From Chloroflexota bacterium (GTDB taxonomy: Bacteria > Chloroflexota > Limnocylindria > P2-11E): a DNA stretch of 10,225 nt. Position numbers and translations under genes: made by a program. The stretch lies in NCBI GenBank assembly GCA_025350745.1, contig JANXXG010000034.1:1-10225 (forward strand), read 5' to 3'. The notes beneath the pieces were generated by a model. That model did no database searches, was not told the origin of the DNA, and saw only the letters and a program-made list of their open reading frames with translations. Within the stretch, counting starts at the first letter, position 1. Each line of letters begins with the position of its first letter. Below are positions 1 through 6,092 of this stretch, piece after piece.

Positions 1-1258
1 CCGGGTCGGGGAAGTTGCAGTTGAGGACGCCGTGGCCGTCCTGCGTGCCGGGGACCGCGACGCGGAGCGGGGCGTTGAAGAACCATTTGTTCTTGCCCTC
101 GCGCGGGTGCATGTCGAGGGAGATGCGGCCGGCGGGTCTCCCGTCGATCGTCACATCGAAGCTCTCGACGGACGGATGCCAGCGCTCCTCGTGGACCACC
201 GGGGTGAAGGTCATGTTGAAGAGCTCGCTGTTGAGGTCGAGGATCGCCTGACGCACCTTCTGGTACTCGAGGTAGGGGCGCATCTCCTGGGCGTCGTAGC
301 GGAAGCGCGTCGTCTTGACCTTGTTCGTGTAGTAGAGCTGCTCCCACTCGCCGATCGTCGTCGCGCCGGGGTGGTCGAGGCGCTTCTCCTCCAGCAGCAT
401 CTGGAACTCGGCCATCGCCGCCGGCCGGGCGATGGCCTCGATCTCCGTCAGGAAGCGTTCGAGCTGGTCCGGTGTCGAGACCATCCGCTCCTCGAGGTTG
501 TAGTGGGCCCAGGTCGGATACCCGAGCAGCCGCGCGAGCTCGTCCCGGGTGTGGGTGAGCTTCTTCAGGACCTCGATGTTCGGCTGCGCGCGATCGAGGC
601 TCTCGCGCTGCAGCGCCTTGCGCGCGCGATCGCTGTGCGCGTAGGTCATGAACGGGACCATGTCCGGCGGGTTCGTCGTGATGACGATCCCATCAGGACC
701 GGGCCGGTGCGCCTTCACGTAGTCGGCCGGTAGTCCGTCGAGCTCGGACACGCTCTCGAGCGTGATGTGGCGGGTGTCGTCGCGGATATTCCGGGCGTGA
801 TCCTGACCGAGTCTGGTGAGCGTCGCGCGTAGCTCGCGGGCCGTCGCGCGGTCGGCGTCACGCAGCTCGACGCCGGCGCGCTTCATATCCTGGCGCACGA
901 GCGTGACGAATCGCGTGTCGAGCGGGTCCTCCGTTGCGACGGCGCCGAGCGCGCCGTAGATGGCCGTGCTCTGGAGCGCGCGCTGGCCGAGGTCGATCGC
1001 TTCGCGTTGCAGGCGCTCGGCGGCGTCGCGGACGTCCTTGTCGGGATGCATGGCGGTGTAGATGCCGGCCTCGGCGCTGATGTTGGAGAGCTCGACGTGG
1101 AGGTCGTTCAACGGCGCGAGCACCGTCCCGACGGTGAACGGCGTCTTCGCCGCTTCGAGCTCGGCAAGGATCTCGTTCGCGCGCGCCAGGCGTTCGCGGT
1201 CGCGGGCTTCGAGCTGTTTCGCGGTGATCGGGGTCGGGGAGCCGGGGGTCTTCAGCAC
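1..1258 (-). CDS. M3 family zinc oligopeptidase (oligoendopeptidase-like), N-terminal part, truncated by window edge
   Basis: This is a cytoplasmic metallopeptidase of the thimet oligopeptidase/oligopeptidase F superfamily, which cleaves short peptides. Reading the minus strand gives 419 open codons that run off the left edge. The N-terminal half is helical and charged. Residues around 381-389 contain LDMHPREGK, preceded by GRISLD and followed by an aromatic WFFN stretch and VLNCNFPDP; this block is typical of M3 enzymes just upstream of the catalytic helix. The zinc motif HExxH should lie a few dozen residues past the edge and cannot be seen. I chose GTG at 1258 because the frame has no nearby ATG and this start sits 10 nt after the ankyrin gene's TAG; the ribosome binding site is weak. 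It is probably co-transcribed with the ankyrin gene. The family call is firm; the subfamily is not. Confidence 0.85.
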   Translation of the reverse strand, partial: MLKTPGSPTPITAKQLEARDRERLARANEILAELEAAKTPFTVGTVLAPLNDLHVELSNISAEAGIYTAMHPDKDVRDAAERLQREAIDLGQRALQSTAIYGALGAVATEDPLDTRFVTLVRQDMKRAGVELRDADRATARELRATLTRLGQDHARNIRDDTRHITLESVSELDGLPADYVKAHRPGPDGIVITTNPPDMVPFMTYAHSDRARKALQRESLDRAQPNIEVLKKLTHTRDELARLLGYPTWAHYNLEERMVSTPDQLERFLTEIEAIARPAAMAEFQMLLEEKRLDHPGATTIGEWEQLYYTNKVKTTRFRYDAQEMRPYLEYQKVRQAILDLNSELFNMTFTPVVHEERWHPSVESFDVTIDGRPAGRISLDMHPREGKNKWFFNAPLRVAVPGTQDGHGVLNCNFPDP

Positions 1259-1268
1259 CGGCCGCAGC

Positions 1269-1800
1269 CTAGCCGCTCCGCGCGGCGGCTTGCTCCAGGT
1301 GTTGCGCAAGCTCCGAATGGCCGTGCGTTCGCGCGAGATCGGCCGGCCTGCTGCCATCGCCGAGCGTGAGCGACGGGTCGGCGCCGGCGGCGAGCAGCGC
1401 GTCGACGATCTCCTGATCGCCGATCTGCGCGGCCTCATGGAGGGCGGTGAACGAATCCTGCTGCGCGACCGGCGATCGCGCTGTGGAGCGCGGTCACCTT
1501 CATCGCGTTGCGCGACGGCGCCGACACATCAGCACCTGCGGCGATGAGCAGGGTCACGACATCGGGATGCTTGAAGAAGGCCGCCAGCCCGAGGGGATGG
1601 AAGCCGTCGGGCGCGAACGCGCGCGCCAGCCCTGGATCGAAGTCGACGAGCGAGCGGACGCGATCGACGTCGCCTACGGCGCAGGCCTCGAAGACGTTCA
1701 GCTCCGGGCCGCTCGCGAGGATGGCCGCCACCGCGTCGGCGTCACCGCGGTAGACCGCCATCAGGAGGGCCGACACTCCGTTCTCGTCCATGCCGCCCAT
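1269..1800 (-). pseudogene. Ankyrin-repeat protein gene, frameshifted by an internal deletion
   Basis: Two reading frames on the minus strand together make one ankyrin protein. The first starts at ATG 1800 (MGGMDENG, alternative ATG 1791). It runs through repeats ending in LNVFEACAVGD, DGFHPLGLAAFFKHPDVV and AGADVSAPSRNAMKVTALH, then leaves the ankyrin pattern near 1475 and stops at 1435. From about 1465 the other frame resumes perfectly with DSFTALHEAAQIGDQEIVDALLAAGADPS and a C-terminal ADLARTHGHSELAQHL helix, ending at TAG 1271-1269. The distance between the two equivalent ALH motifs is 46 nt, whereas a 33-residue repeat needs 99, so about 53 nt are missing. Ankyrin repeats mediate protein-protein contacts; no partner can be named. 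It is either a genuine pseudogene or an assembly or sequencing deletion. A truncated product of about 121 residues could still be made. Confidence 0.75.
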
Positions 1801-1808
1801 TGAATGCC

Positions 1809-1814
1809 TAAACT
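1809..1814 (+). promoter_or_regulatory. Candidate -10 element (TAAACT) of fabF, possibly leaderless
   Basis: TAAACT fits the TANNNT pattern and ends 8 nt before the GTG chosen for fabF. That would put the transcription start at or next to the start codon, with no room for a ribosome binding site. No convincing -35 hexamer is seen. The gap between the divergent ankyrin ATG (1800) and fabF GTG (1823) is only 22 bp, so promoter parts must overlap coding sequence. This is inference from spacing only. Confidence 0.35.
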
Positions 1815-1822
1815 CGCAATCT

Positions 1823-3073
1823 GTGAATGGGGACCGGCGGCGCGTGGCGGTGACGGGCATCGGCATGATGACGCCCCTCGGAGCCACGGTCGAGAAGTCG
1901 TGGGCCGGGCTCACCGCGGGGAAGAGCGGCATCGGCCCGATCACCCGGTTCGACGCATCCGACCTTGACACGAAGATCGCGGGCGAGATCCACGACTTCG
2001 ACCCGCTCGAGTACATGGAGCGCAAAGAGGCCAAACGCGCCGACCGGTTCGCGCAGTTCGCGGTCGCGACCGCGGGTCAAGCGCTGAAGGACGCGAAGCT
2101 CGAGATCACCAAGGACAACGGGCCGCGCATCGGCGTTACCTTCGGCTCCGGTATCGGCGGCGTCGGCACGCTCGTTGACAACATCCTGGAGCACGAGAAG
2201 GATCCGCGGCGGGTGTCTCCGTTCATGATCCCGATGATGATCGTGGACATGGCCGCGGGCGAGATCGCGATGAAATACGGCGCGAAGGGCCCCAACCTCG
2301 CGACGGTCTCGGCCTGCGCGTCGAGCGCGCACGCGATCGGGGAGGCCGCTGACACGATCCGCCGCGGACAGGCCGACGTGATGCTCGCGGGCGGCAGCGA
2401 GGCCGGGCTGATCAAGATCGCCATCGGTGCGTTCGGCGCGATGCACGCGCTGAGCCGCCGCAATGACGATCCGGAGAAGGCATCGCGGCCGTTCGACAAG
2501 GATCGCGACGGATTCGTGTTCAGTGAGGCCGCCGCCTGCCTCGTCCTCGAGGAGGAGAGCATCGCAAGGGCCCGCGGCGCGAGGATCCTGGGCTGGGTCT
2601 CGGGGTACGGCGCCACGGCCGACGCGTATCACATCACCGCACCGCCGGAGGGCGCCGAAGGCATCGTGCGCGCGATGCGCATGGCCTTCGCCGATGCCGG
2701 CATCACGGCCGCCGACATCGGGTATGTGAACGCGCACGGTACCTCGACGCAAGCGAACGACAGCGCCGAGACCGCGGCGTTGAAGACGGTCTTCGGCGAC
2801 CGCGCGAAGCAGGTACCGATCTCGTCGACGAAGTCCATGACCGGGCACACCCTCGGTGCGGCTGGCGCGATCGAGGCGGTCATCTGCCTCCTCGCGATGC
2901 GCGACGGGATCCTGCCACCGACGATCAATCAAGAGACGCCCGACCCGGCATGCGATCTCGACTACATCCCGAACACCGCACGCAAGGCGAAGGCCGAATA
3001 CGCGCTCAGCAACTCCATGGGCTTCGGCGGACACAACGTCGCGCTCGTCATCCGCGGGACCACCGCGGCCTGA
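1823..3073 (+). CDS. fabF: 3-oxoacyl-ACP synthase II (KAS II)
   Basis: This cytosolic condensing enzyme elongates acyl-ACP with malonyl-ACP in type II fatty-acid synthesis. The thiolase-fold protein is 416 residues with the GTG start (VNGDRRRVAVTGIG), close to the 413 of E. coli FabF. The full catalytic triad is visible: Cys165 in VSACASSAH, His305 in NAHGTSTQAND and His342 in STKSMTGHTLGAAGA. Each is two residues after the E. coli position, which supports this start over the in-frame ATG at 1790. The C-terminal gate loop is SMGFGGHN. No good ribosome binding site precedes the GTG, and a leaderless transcript is possible. The stop codon overlaps the accB start (TGATG), so accB is translationally coupled. 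An acyl carrier protein gene, often next to fabF, is absent here. Confidence 0.95.
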   Translation: MNGDRRRVAVTGIGMMTPLGATVEKSWAGLTAGKSGIGPITRFDASDLDTKIAGEIHDFDPLEYMERKEAKRADRFAQFAVATAGQALKDAKLEITKDNGPRIGVTFGSGIGGVGTLVDNILEHEKDPRRVSPFMIPMMIVDMAAGEIAMKYGAKGPNLATVSACASSAHAIGEAADTIRRGQADVMLAGGSEAGLIKIAIGAFGAMHALSRRNDDPEKASRPFDKDRDGFVFSEAAACLVLEEESIARARGARILGWVSGYGATADAYHITAPPEGAEGIVRAMRMAFADAGITAADIGYVNAHGTSTQANDSAETAALKTVFGDRAKQVPISSTKSMTGHTLGAAGAIEAVICLLAMRDGILPPTINQETPDPACDLDYIPNTARKAKAEYALSNSMGFGGHNVALVIRGTTAA

Positions 3074-3573
3074 TGTCCGACCCGAAGCGCGTCCGGGCCG
3101 AGGCGAACGCGCTCGTCCAGGAGCTCCTGACCCGGCTCGACACGACGAGTGTTCGCGAGCTCGAGGTCACCCGGGGCACGTTGCGCGTCCGCGTCAGCAA
3201 GGACGCAGCGCCGGTCGCGGGTGCGCCCGTCACGAGCGCGCCCGTCGCGCAGGCCGCCCACGCGGCGACCGCGCCGGTGGGGGCGGCTGCCGCTGGCCCG
3301 TCCGTGATCACGGCCGCATCGGCGTCGTCGTCGAGCACCGCGATCACCGCCCCGCTGACCGGGATCTTCTATCGCTCTCCTTCACCTCAAGCGCCGGCAT
3401 TCGTCCAGGTGGGCAGCATCGTCGCTGCCGGTGACGTCATCGGGCTGATCGAGGCGATGAAGCTGTTCAACGAGATCCGGTCGACCAAGAACGGAACGGT
3501 CCGCTTGATCGTTGCCGACAGCGGTCAGCTCGTCCGTGCGCACCAGCCGCTCATCGAGCTCGACCTGGCGTGA
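3073..3573 (+). CDS. accB: Biotin carboxyl carrier protein of acetyl-CoA carboxylase
   Basis: This subunit carries the biotin that shuttles carboxyl groups between biotin carboxylase and carboxyltransferase to make malonyl-CoA, the substrate consumed by the upstream fabF product. It has 166 residues. Residues 1-45 form the N-terminal helix and strand (RVRAEANALVQELLTRLD). An Ala/Pro/Ser-rich flexible linker covers about 45-90. The biotinyl domain (about 91-166) has the conserved APLTGIFYRSPSPQAPAF segment, including the thumb region, and the attachment site EAMKLFNEI with biotin on Lys130. The ATG overlaps the fabF stop in TGATG. The usual accC does not follow; a YHS protein does. The domain call is secure and the AccB assignment rests on the fabF context and the N-terminal region. 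Confidence 0.93.
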   Translation: MSDPKRVRAEANALVQELLTRLDTTSVRELEVTRGTLRVRVSKDAAPVAGAPVTSAPVAQAAHAATAPVGAAAAGPSVITAASASSSSTAITAPLTGIFYRSPSPQAPAFVQVGSIVAAGDVIGLIEAMKLFNEIRSTKNGTVRLIVADSGQLVRAHQPLIELDLA

Positions 3574-3746
3574 TGAGCGCGACCTGCCCGACGTGTCACG
3601 CGCCGCTGGCGGACCCGCCGGCGTTCAAGCTTCGCTACGAGAGTCGCCTCTATGCGTTCGATCGCGAGGCCTGCAAGCGGATCTTCCAGGAGAACCCCGA
3701 CCGCTATCTCGACGCTGACGGTGGCGTGCTGCCGCAGCCGCGCTAG
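3573..3746 (+). CDS. Small YHS-domain putative metal-binding protein
   Basis: This 57-residue protein starts at an ATG overlapping the accB stop in TGATG and ends at TAG 3744-3746. Its N-terminus has a CPTCHAPL knuckle (Cys5, Cys8, His9), as in half a zinc ribbon. It is followed by a YHS-type core: YESRLYAFDREACKRIF with Cys34, then NPDRYL at 41-46. YHS domains occur in metal-handling proteins and as small stand-alone proteins, and are usually thought to bind a transition metal through the Cys residues. Being third in a strictly coupled fabF-accB cluster, it is almost certainly co-translated with them. A link to carboxylase or fatty-acid synthesis is inference, and no function is established. 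The C-terminal GGVLPQPR looks unstructured. Confidence 0.8.
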   Translation: MSATCPTCHAPLADPPAFKLRYESRLYAFDREACKRIFQENPDRYLDADGGVLPQPR

Positions 3747-3976
3747 GGACAGGCCGCGCGCGGATCGCCACGGCAGAGCGTGGCAATGGCTGCACCGGCA
3801 GGGCCGACCGCGAAGATGACCTCGATGGTCGCGAAGGCAAACCTCGCGTTCGCGTCCTCGCGCGGCACGATCGCGTAGAGCGAGGAGCCGACCGACGACC
3901 ACCAGACGTCGAGAACGTTACGCGCCGGTCCGATCACCTTCGTCGCCGGCCCGGTCGGGGAGAGTCCAGACCTCAC
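3743..3976 (-). CDS. Doubtful small ORF (77 aa) of unknown function in the convergent intergenic region
   Basis: From GTG 3976 the minus strand stays open for 77 codons to position 3743, overlapping the YHS stop by 4 nt. The product has a fairly protein-like composition: an aromatic VWWSSVGSSLYAIV segment, then one possible membrane or signal-like stretch (FAFATIEVIFAVGPAGAAIA), and an end with two cysteines. Against it: no visible ribosome binding site, no recognised family, the start lies inside a perfect inverted repeat, and GC-rich DNA often gives long open frames by chance. It could instead be the C-terminal remnant of a decayed gene, since the frame stays open upstream into the membrane-protein gene. 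I do not recognise it. Confidence 0.2.
   Translation of the reverse strand: MRSGLSPTGPATKVIGPARNVLDVWWSSVGSSLYAIVPREDANARFAFATIEVIFAVGPAGAAIATLCRGDPRAACP
3767..3784. terminator. Candidate terminator hairpin downstream of fabF-accB-YHS
   Basis: GCCACG and CGTGGC form a perfect 6-bp stem with a 6-nt loop, beginning 20 nt after the YHS stop codon. There is no T-tract on the plus strand, so it is at best a weak or atypical terminator. Its position between convergent transcription units is the main support. Confidence 0.3.
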
Positions 3977-3995
3977 GCGGCGCGCCGAGGTCTGG
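3966..3995. terminator. Perfect 9-bp inverted repeat, probable terminator for the minus-strand metal operon
   Basis: CCAGACCTC (3966-3974) and GAGGTCTGG (3987-3995) are exact reverse complements separated by a 12-nt GC-rich loop. It sits 70 nt downstream of the stop of the minus-strand membrane-protein gene and 220 nt downstream of the plus-strand YHS gene, so it could serve either converging unit. There is no run of T residues after it on either strand, so a protein-bound operator remains an alternative. The rest of 3747-4065 holds only the 6-bp hairpin at 3767-3784 and the doubtful small ORF. Confidence 0.45.
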
Positions 3996-4065
3996 CGCGG
4001 CTCGCCGATAGCGCAAGCGTCACCTTCCAGTGGACCGGTGGGCTCGGCTCGTCGGTGCGGCTCCG

Positions 4066-4890
4066 CTAGCTCCGCAGCACGCGGAGGGTGACGAGCTGCG
4101 TGATGAGCGCCGCAGCGACGGCGAGGGCGAACGCCGCAAGTCCGATCGGCTCGAGGAAGAGCGCGAGCATCAGGTAGAACGCGCCGAAGCCGAAGAGCCC
4201 GAATAGCAGCCCGCGCCACACGTCGATGGCCGCGCGTGGCCCGGCGAGGGTGTGGCCGAATCCGGCGAGGATGCTGGCGTAGAGCGGAACGGTCGCGAGC
4301 AAGCCGGCGAGGCGCGGGCCGAGGAGGACCGCGGCGTTCGTGATGGTGAGGACGAGCACCGTCGCGAGGATCATCCGAGCCGGAAGGTCCCACGACGGCA
4401 GCCGCACGTCGTCGTGCGTGAGTGACGCAGGGATCGCTCGGATGCCCACGATGAGGGCGATCACGAGCGCCAGGTAGAGCACGAGCGGCGCGGCCGTGAG
4501 CTCGCGCATCGCCGTTCCGAGGACCGCGAAGGACACGAGTCCCGCGGCCACTGAGAGTGCGAGTCCGGCACCCCGCTGTGCGACGGCGCTGTACGAGAGG
4601 GCCCACGCGATCGTGGCGAAGATGCCGAGCATCGAGCCGACGACGGCGTTCGTGGCAAAGGCCGCGCCGTGATCGCGGAACAGGAACAACGTGATCGGGC
4701 CCGAGGTGAACGGGAAGCCGACGAGCCAGCCGCTGATGGAGCTCCCCCAGCGCCGGCCGGCGAGGCTCGCCGTCCCGATGAGCAGCGGCGTGAGGACGAG
4801 CTTGAGCGCGAGCGCGGCGTCGATCAGGTGAAGAGCTGCGCGAGCACGAACACCACCGACATCGCGCTCACCAGGAAGGTGATGCCCCAA
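4066..4890 (-). CDS. Unrecognised polytopic membrane protein with internal duplication, coupled to the Nramp gene
   Basis: I do not recognise the family. The protein is almost entirely hydrophobic, with about nine predicted membrane segments and one clear hydrophilic loop (PASLTHDDVRLPSWDLP) in the middle. The two halves resemble each other: LTPLLIGTASLAGRRWG, then a segment with GWLVGFPFTSGP, matches LVLTITNAAVLLGPRL, then GLLATVPLYAS. The helices that follow each also align loosely. ATG 4890 is the only standard start but overlaps the Nramp gene by 67 nt and adds a hydrophilic, unconserved-looking N-terminus. A CTG at 4827 forms a CTGA overlap with the Nramp stop and would give a compact protein of 253 residues starting at the first helix; I think that start is biologically likely. 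It is the last gene of the PRC/MgtE_N/CBS-Nramp operon, so a transport-related role is plausible but unproven. Confidence 0.75.
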   Translation of the reverse strand: MGHHLPGERDVGGVRARAALHLIDAALALKLVLTPLLIGTASLAGRRWGSSISGWLVGFPFTSGPITLFLFRDHGAAFATNAVVGSMLGIFATIAWALSYSAVAQRGAGLALSVAAGLVSFAVLGTAMRELTAAPLVLYLALVIALIVGIRAIPASLTHDDVRLPSWDLPARMILATVLVLTITNAAVLLGPRLAGLLATVPLYASILAGFGHTLAGPRAAIDVWRGLLFGLFGFGAFYLMLALFLEPIGLAAFALAVAAALITQLVTLRVLRS

Positions 4891-6092
4891 CCGACGGTCA
4901 GGAGGAACCTGCCACTTGCCATGTCGCCGAGCAGCTTGCGGTCACCGGCGATGAGCATGACGAACACCAGGATGATCGGCAGCAGCAGACCATCGAGCAC
5001 CGCCGACAGGAAGATCACCTGGATCAGCGGCAGCCCCGGGATGATGACGAAGAGAGCGGCAAACCCAACGAAGAACGCCAGCAGACCGTAGAACACGGGG
5101 GCCTGACCCCAGCGCCAGTGGAGGCCGCGCTCCCAACCGAACGCTTCACAGGCGAAGTACGCGCTGCTCAATGGGACCACGCCGAGACCGAGCAACGATG
5201 CGGCCAGCAGTCCGACACCGAAGATCACCGTCGCGCTGCGGCCAGCCAGTGGTTCCAGGGCGAGCGCGGCATCGGCGGCGTCGGTGATCGTCCCTCCGAC
5301 CTTCCAGATCGTCGCGGCACAGGCCACGACGATCAATGCCGCCACGCCATTCGTGATGAGGGTGCCGAGGGTCACATCCACGCGCTCGTTCGCGAGATCC
5401 CGCGGGCCGAGCCCTTTATCGGCGACGTAGGACTGGATGAACGCCTGCCCCCACGGTGTGATGGTCGTCCCGACGACGCCGACCAGCGTGAGGAAGTACG
5501 CAGCCGTACCGGTGATCTCCGGCACGGCGAGCGCAGTCGCTGCATGACCCCAGTCCGGCTTGGCCAGGATCGCAGACACCGCGTATGCGATAGAGACCGC
5601 GCCGCCGATTGCGAGGAACCCGTACTGCACGCGACCGAAGTTACTGCGCGCGAGCACGATCAGGACGAGCGCAGCGGCCGCAATGCTGCTCACCTGGGGC
5701 GGCACGCCGAACAAGGACAGCGCGGCCGCGATCCCCGCGAACTCCGCCACCGTCGTACCGAGGTTGGCGATGAGCACGACGGAGACGGCAAGTGCCGTCC
5801 AGCGGACACCGAAGCGCTCCCGGATGACACCCGACAGCCCCTGGCCGGTCGCGATGCCGAGCCGCGCGCCGACCTCCTGCGTGAAACCGAGGGCGATCAT
5901 GGTGACCAAGAGCGCCCACATCAGGCCGTACCCGTACTGGGCACCTGCCAACGAGTATGTCGTGATGCCAGCCGCATCGTTGTCGGCGAATCCGCTTACC
6001 AAGCCAGGCCCCAGGACCAAGAGCAGGCCCCGGAAACGCGGTCTGCGCAGGCGCGGTCGGCGGGACGGCCTCGGCGCGGGCTCGCCGGTCAC
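4824..6092 (-). CDS. Nramp (SLC11) family divalent metal transporter, NRMT-like binding site
   Basis: This inner-membrane carrier has 422 residues, an Arg/Pro-rich N-terminal tail (about 5-21) and about 11 membrane segments. Helix 1 carries FADNDAAGITTYSLAGAQYGYG at 35-56, where canonical Nramp has DPGN; here it is D37-N38-D39-A40. Helix 6 reads VGTTITPWGQAF (207-218) where canonical members have an A-T-V-M-P-H pattern, so the metal-binding Met is Thr212 and the proton-linked His is Trp214. Glu117 in TTVAEFAG is kept, but the Asp usually three residues before it is Thr114. Canonical Mn/Fe transport is therefore unlikely. These losses, with the MgtE_N/CBS neighbour, point to Mg2+ (NRMT-like), which is inference. 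GTG 6092 overlaps the upstream TGA as GTGA, so I prefer it to the longer TTG start at 6125. Confidence 0.88.
   Translation of the reverse strand: MTGEPAPRPSRRPRLRRPRFRGLLLVLGPGLVSGFADNDAAGITTYSLAGAQYGYGLMWALLVTMIALGFTQEVGARLGIATGQGLSGVIRERFGVRWTALAVSVVLIANLGTTVAEFAGIAAALSLFGVPPQVSSIAAAALVLIVLARSNFGRVQYGFLAIGGAVSIAYAVSAILAKPDWGHAATALAVPEITGTAAYFLTLVGVVGTTITPWGQAFIQSYVADKGLGPRDLANERVDVTLGTLITNGVAALIVVACAATIWKVGGTITDAADAALALEPLAGRSATVIFGVGLLAASLLGLGVVPLSSAYFACEAFGWERGLHWRWGQAPVFYGLLAFFVGFAALFVIIPGLPLIQVIFLSAVLDGLLLPIILVFVMLIAGDRKLLGDMASGRFLLTVGWGITFLVSAMSVVFVLAQLFT

Noticed and set aside
32..733. 233-codon plus-strand frame opposite the M3 peptidase
   Set aside because: No recognisable domain; the minus strand gives a continuous M3 peptidase with signature residues.
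1790..1822. Upstream ATG start for fabF at 1790
   Set aside because: It would add 11 residues with no FabF similarity and overlap the divergent ankyrin start; GTG 1823 places all catalytic residues at the expected positions.
1808..3034. 408-codon open frame on the minus strand opposite fabF
   Set aside because: Arg-, Ala- and Val-rich translation without domain motifs, fully antisense to an enzyme with a complete catalytic triad; a GC-rich shadow frame.
3743..4606. Long 287-codon minus frame running through the membrane-protein gene
   Set aside because: Most of it is an Arg/His/Pro-rich out-of-frame read of the membrane-protein gene; only the last 77 codons were kept as a doubtful ORF.
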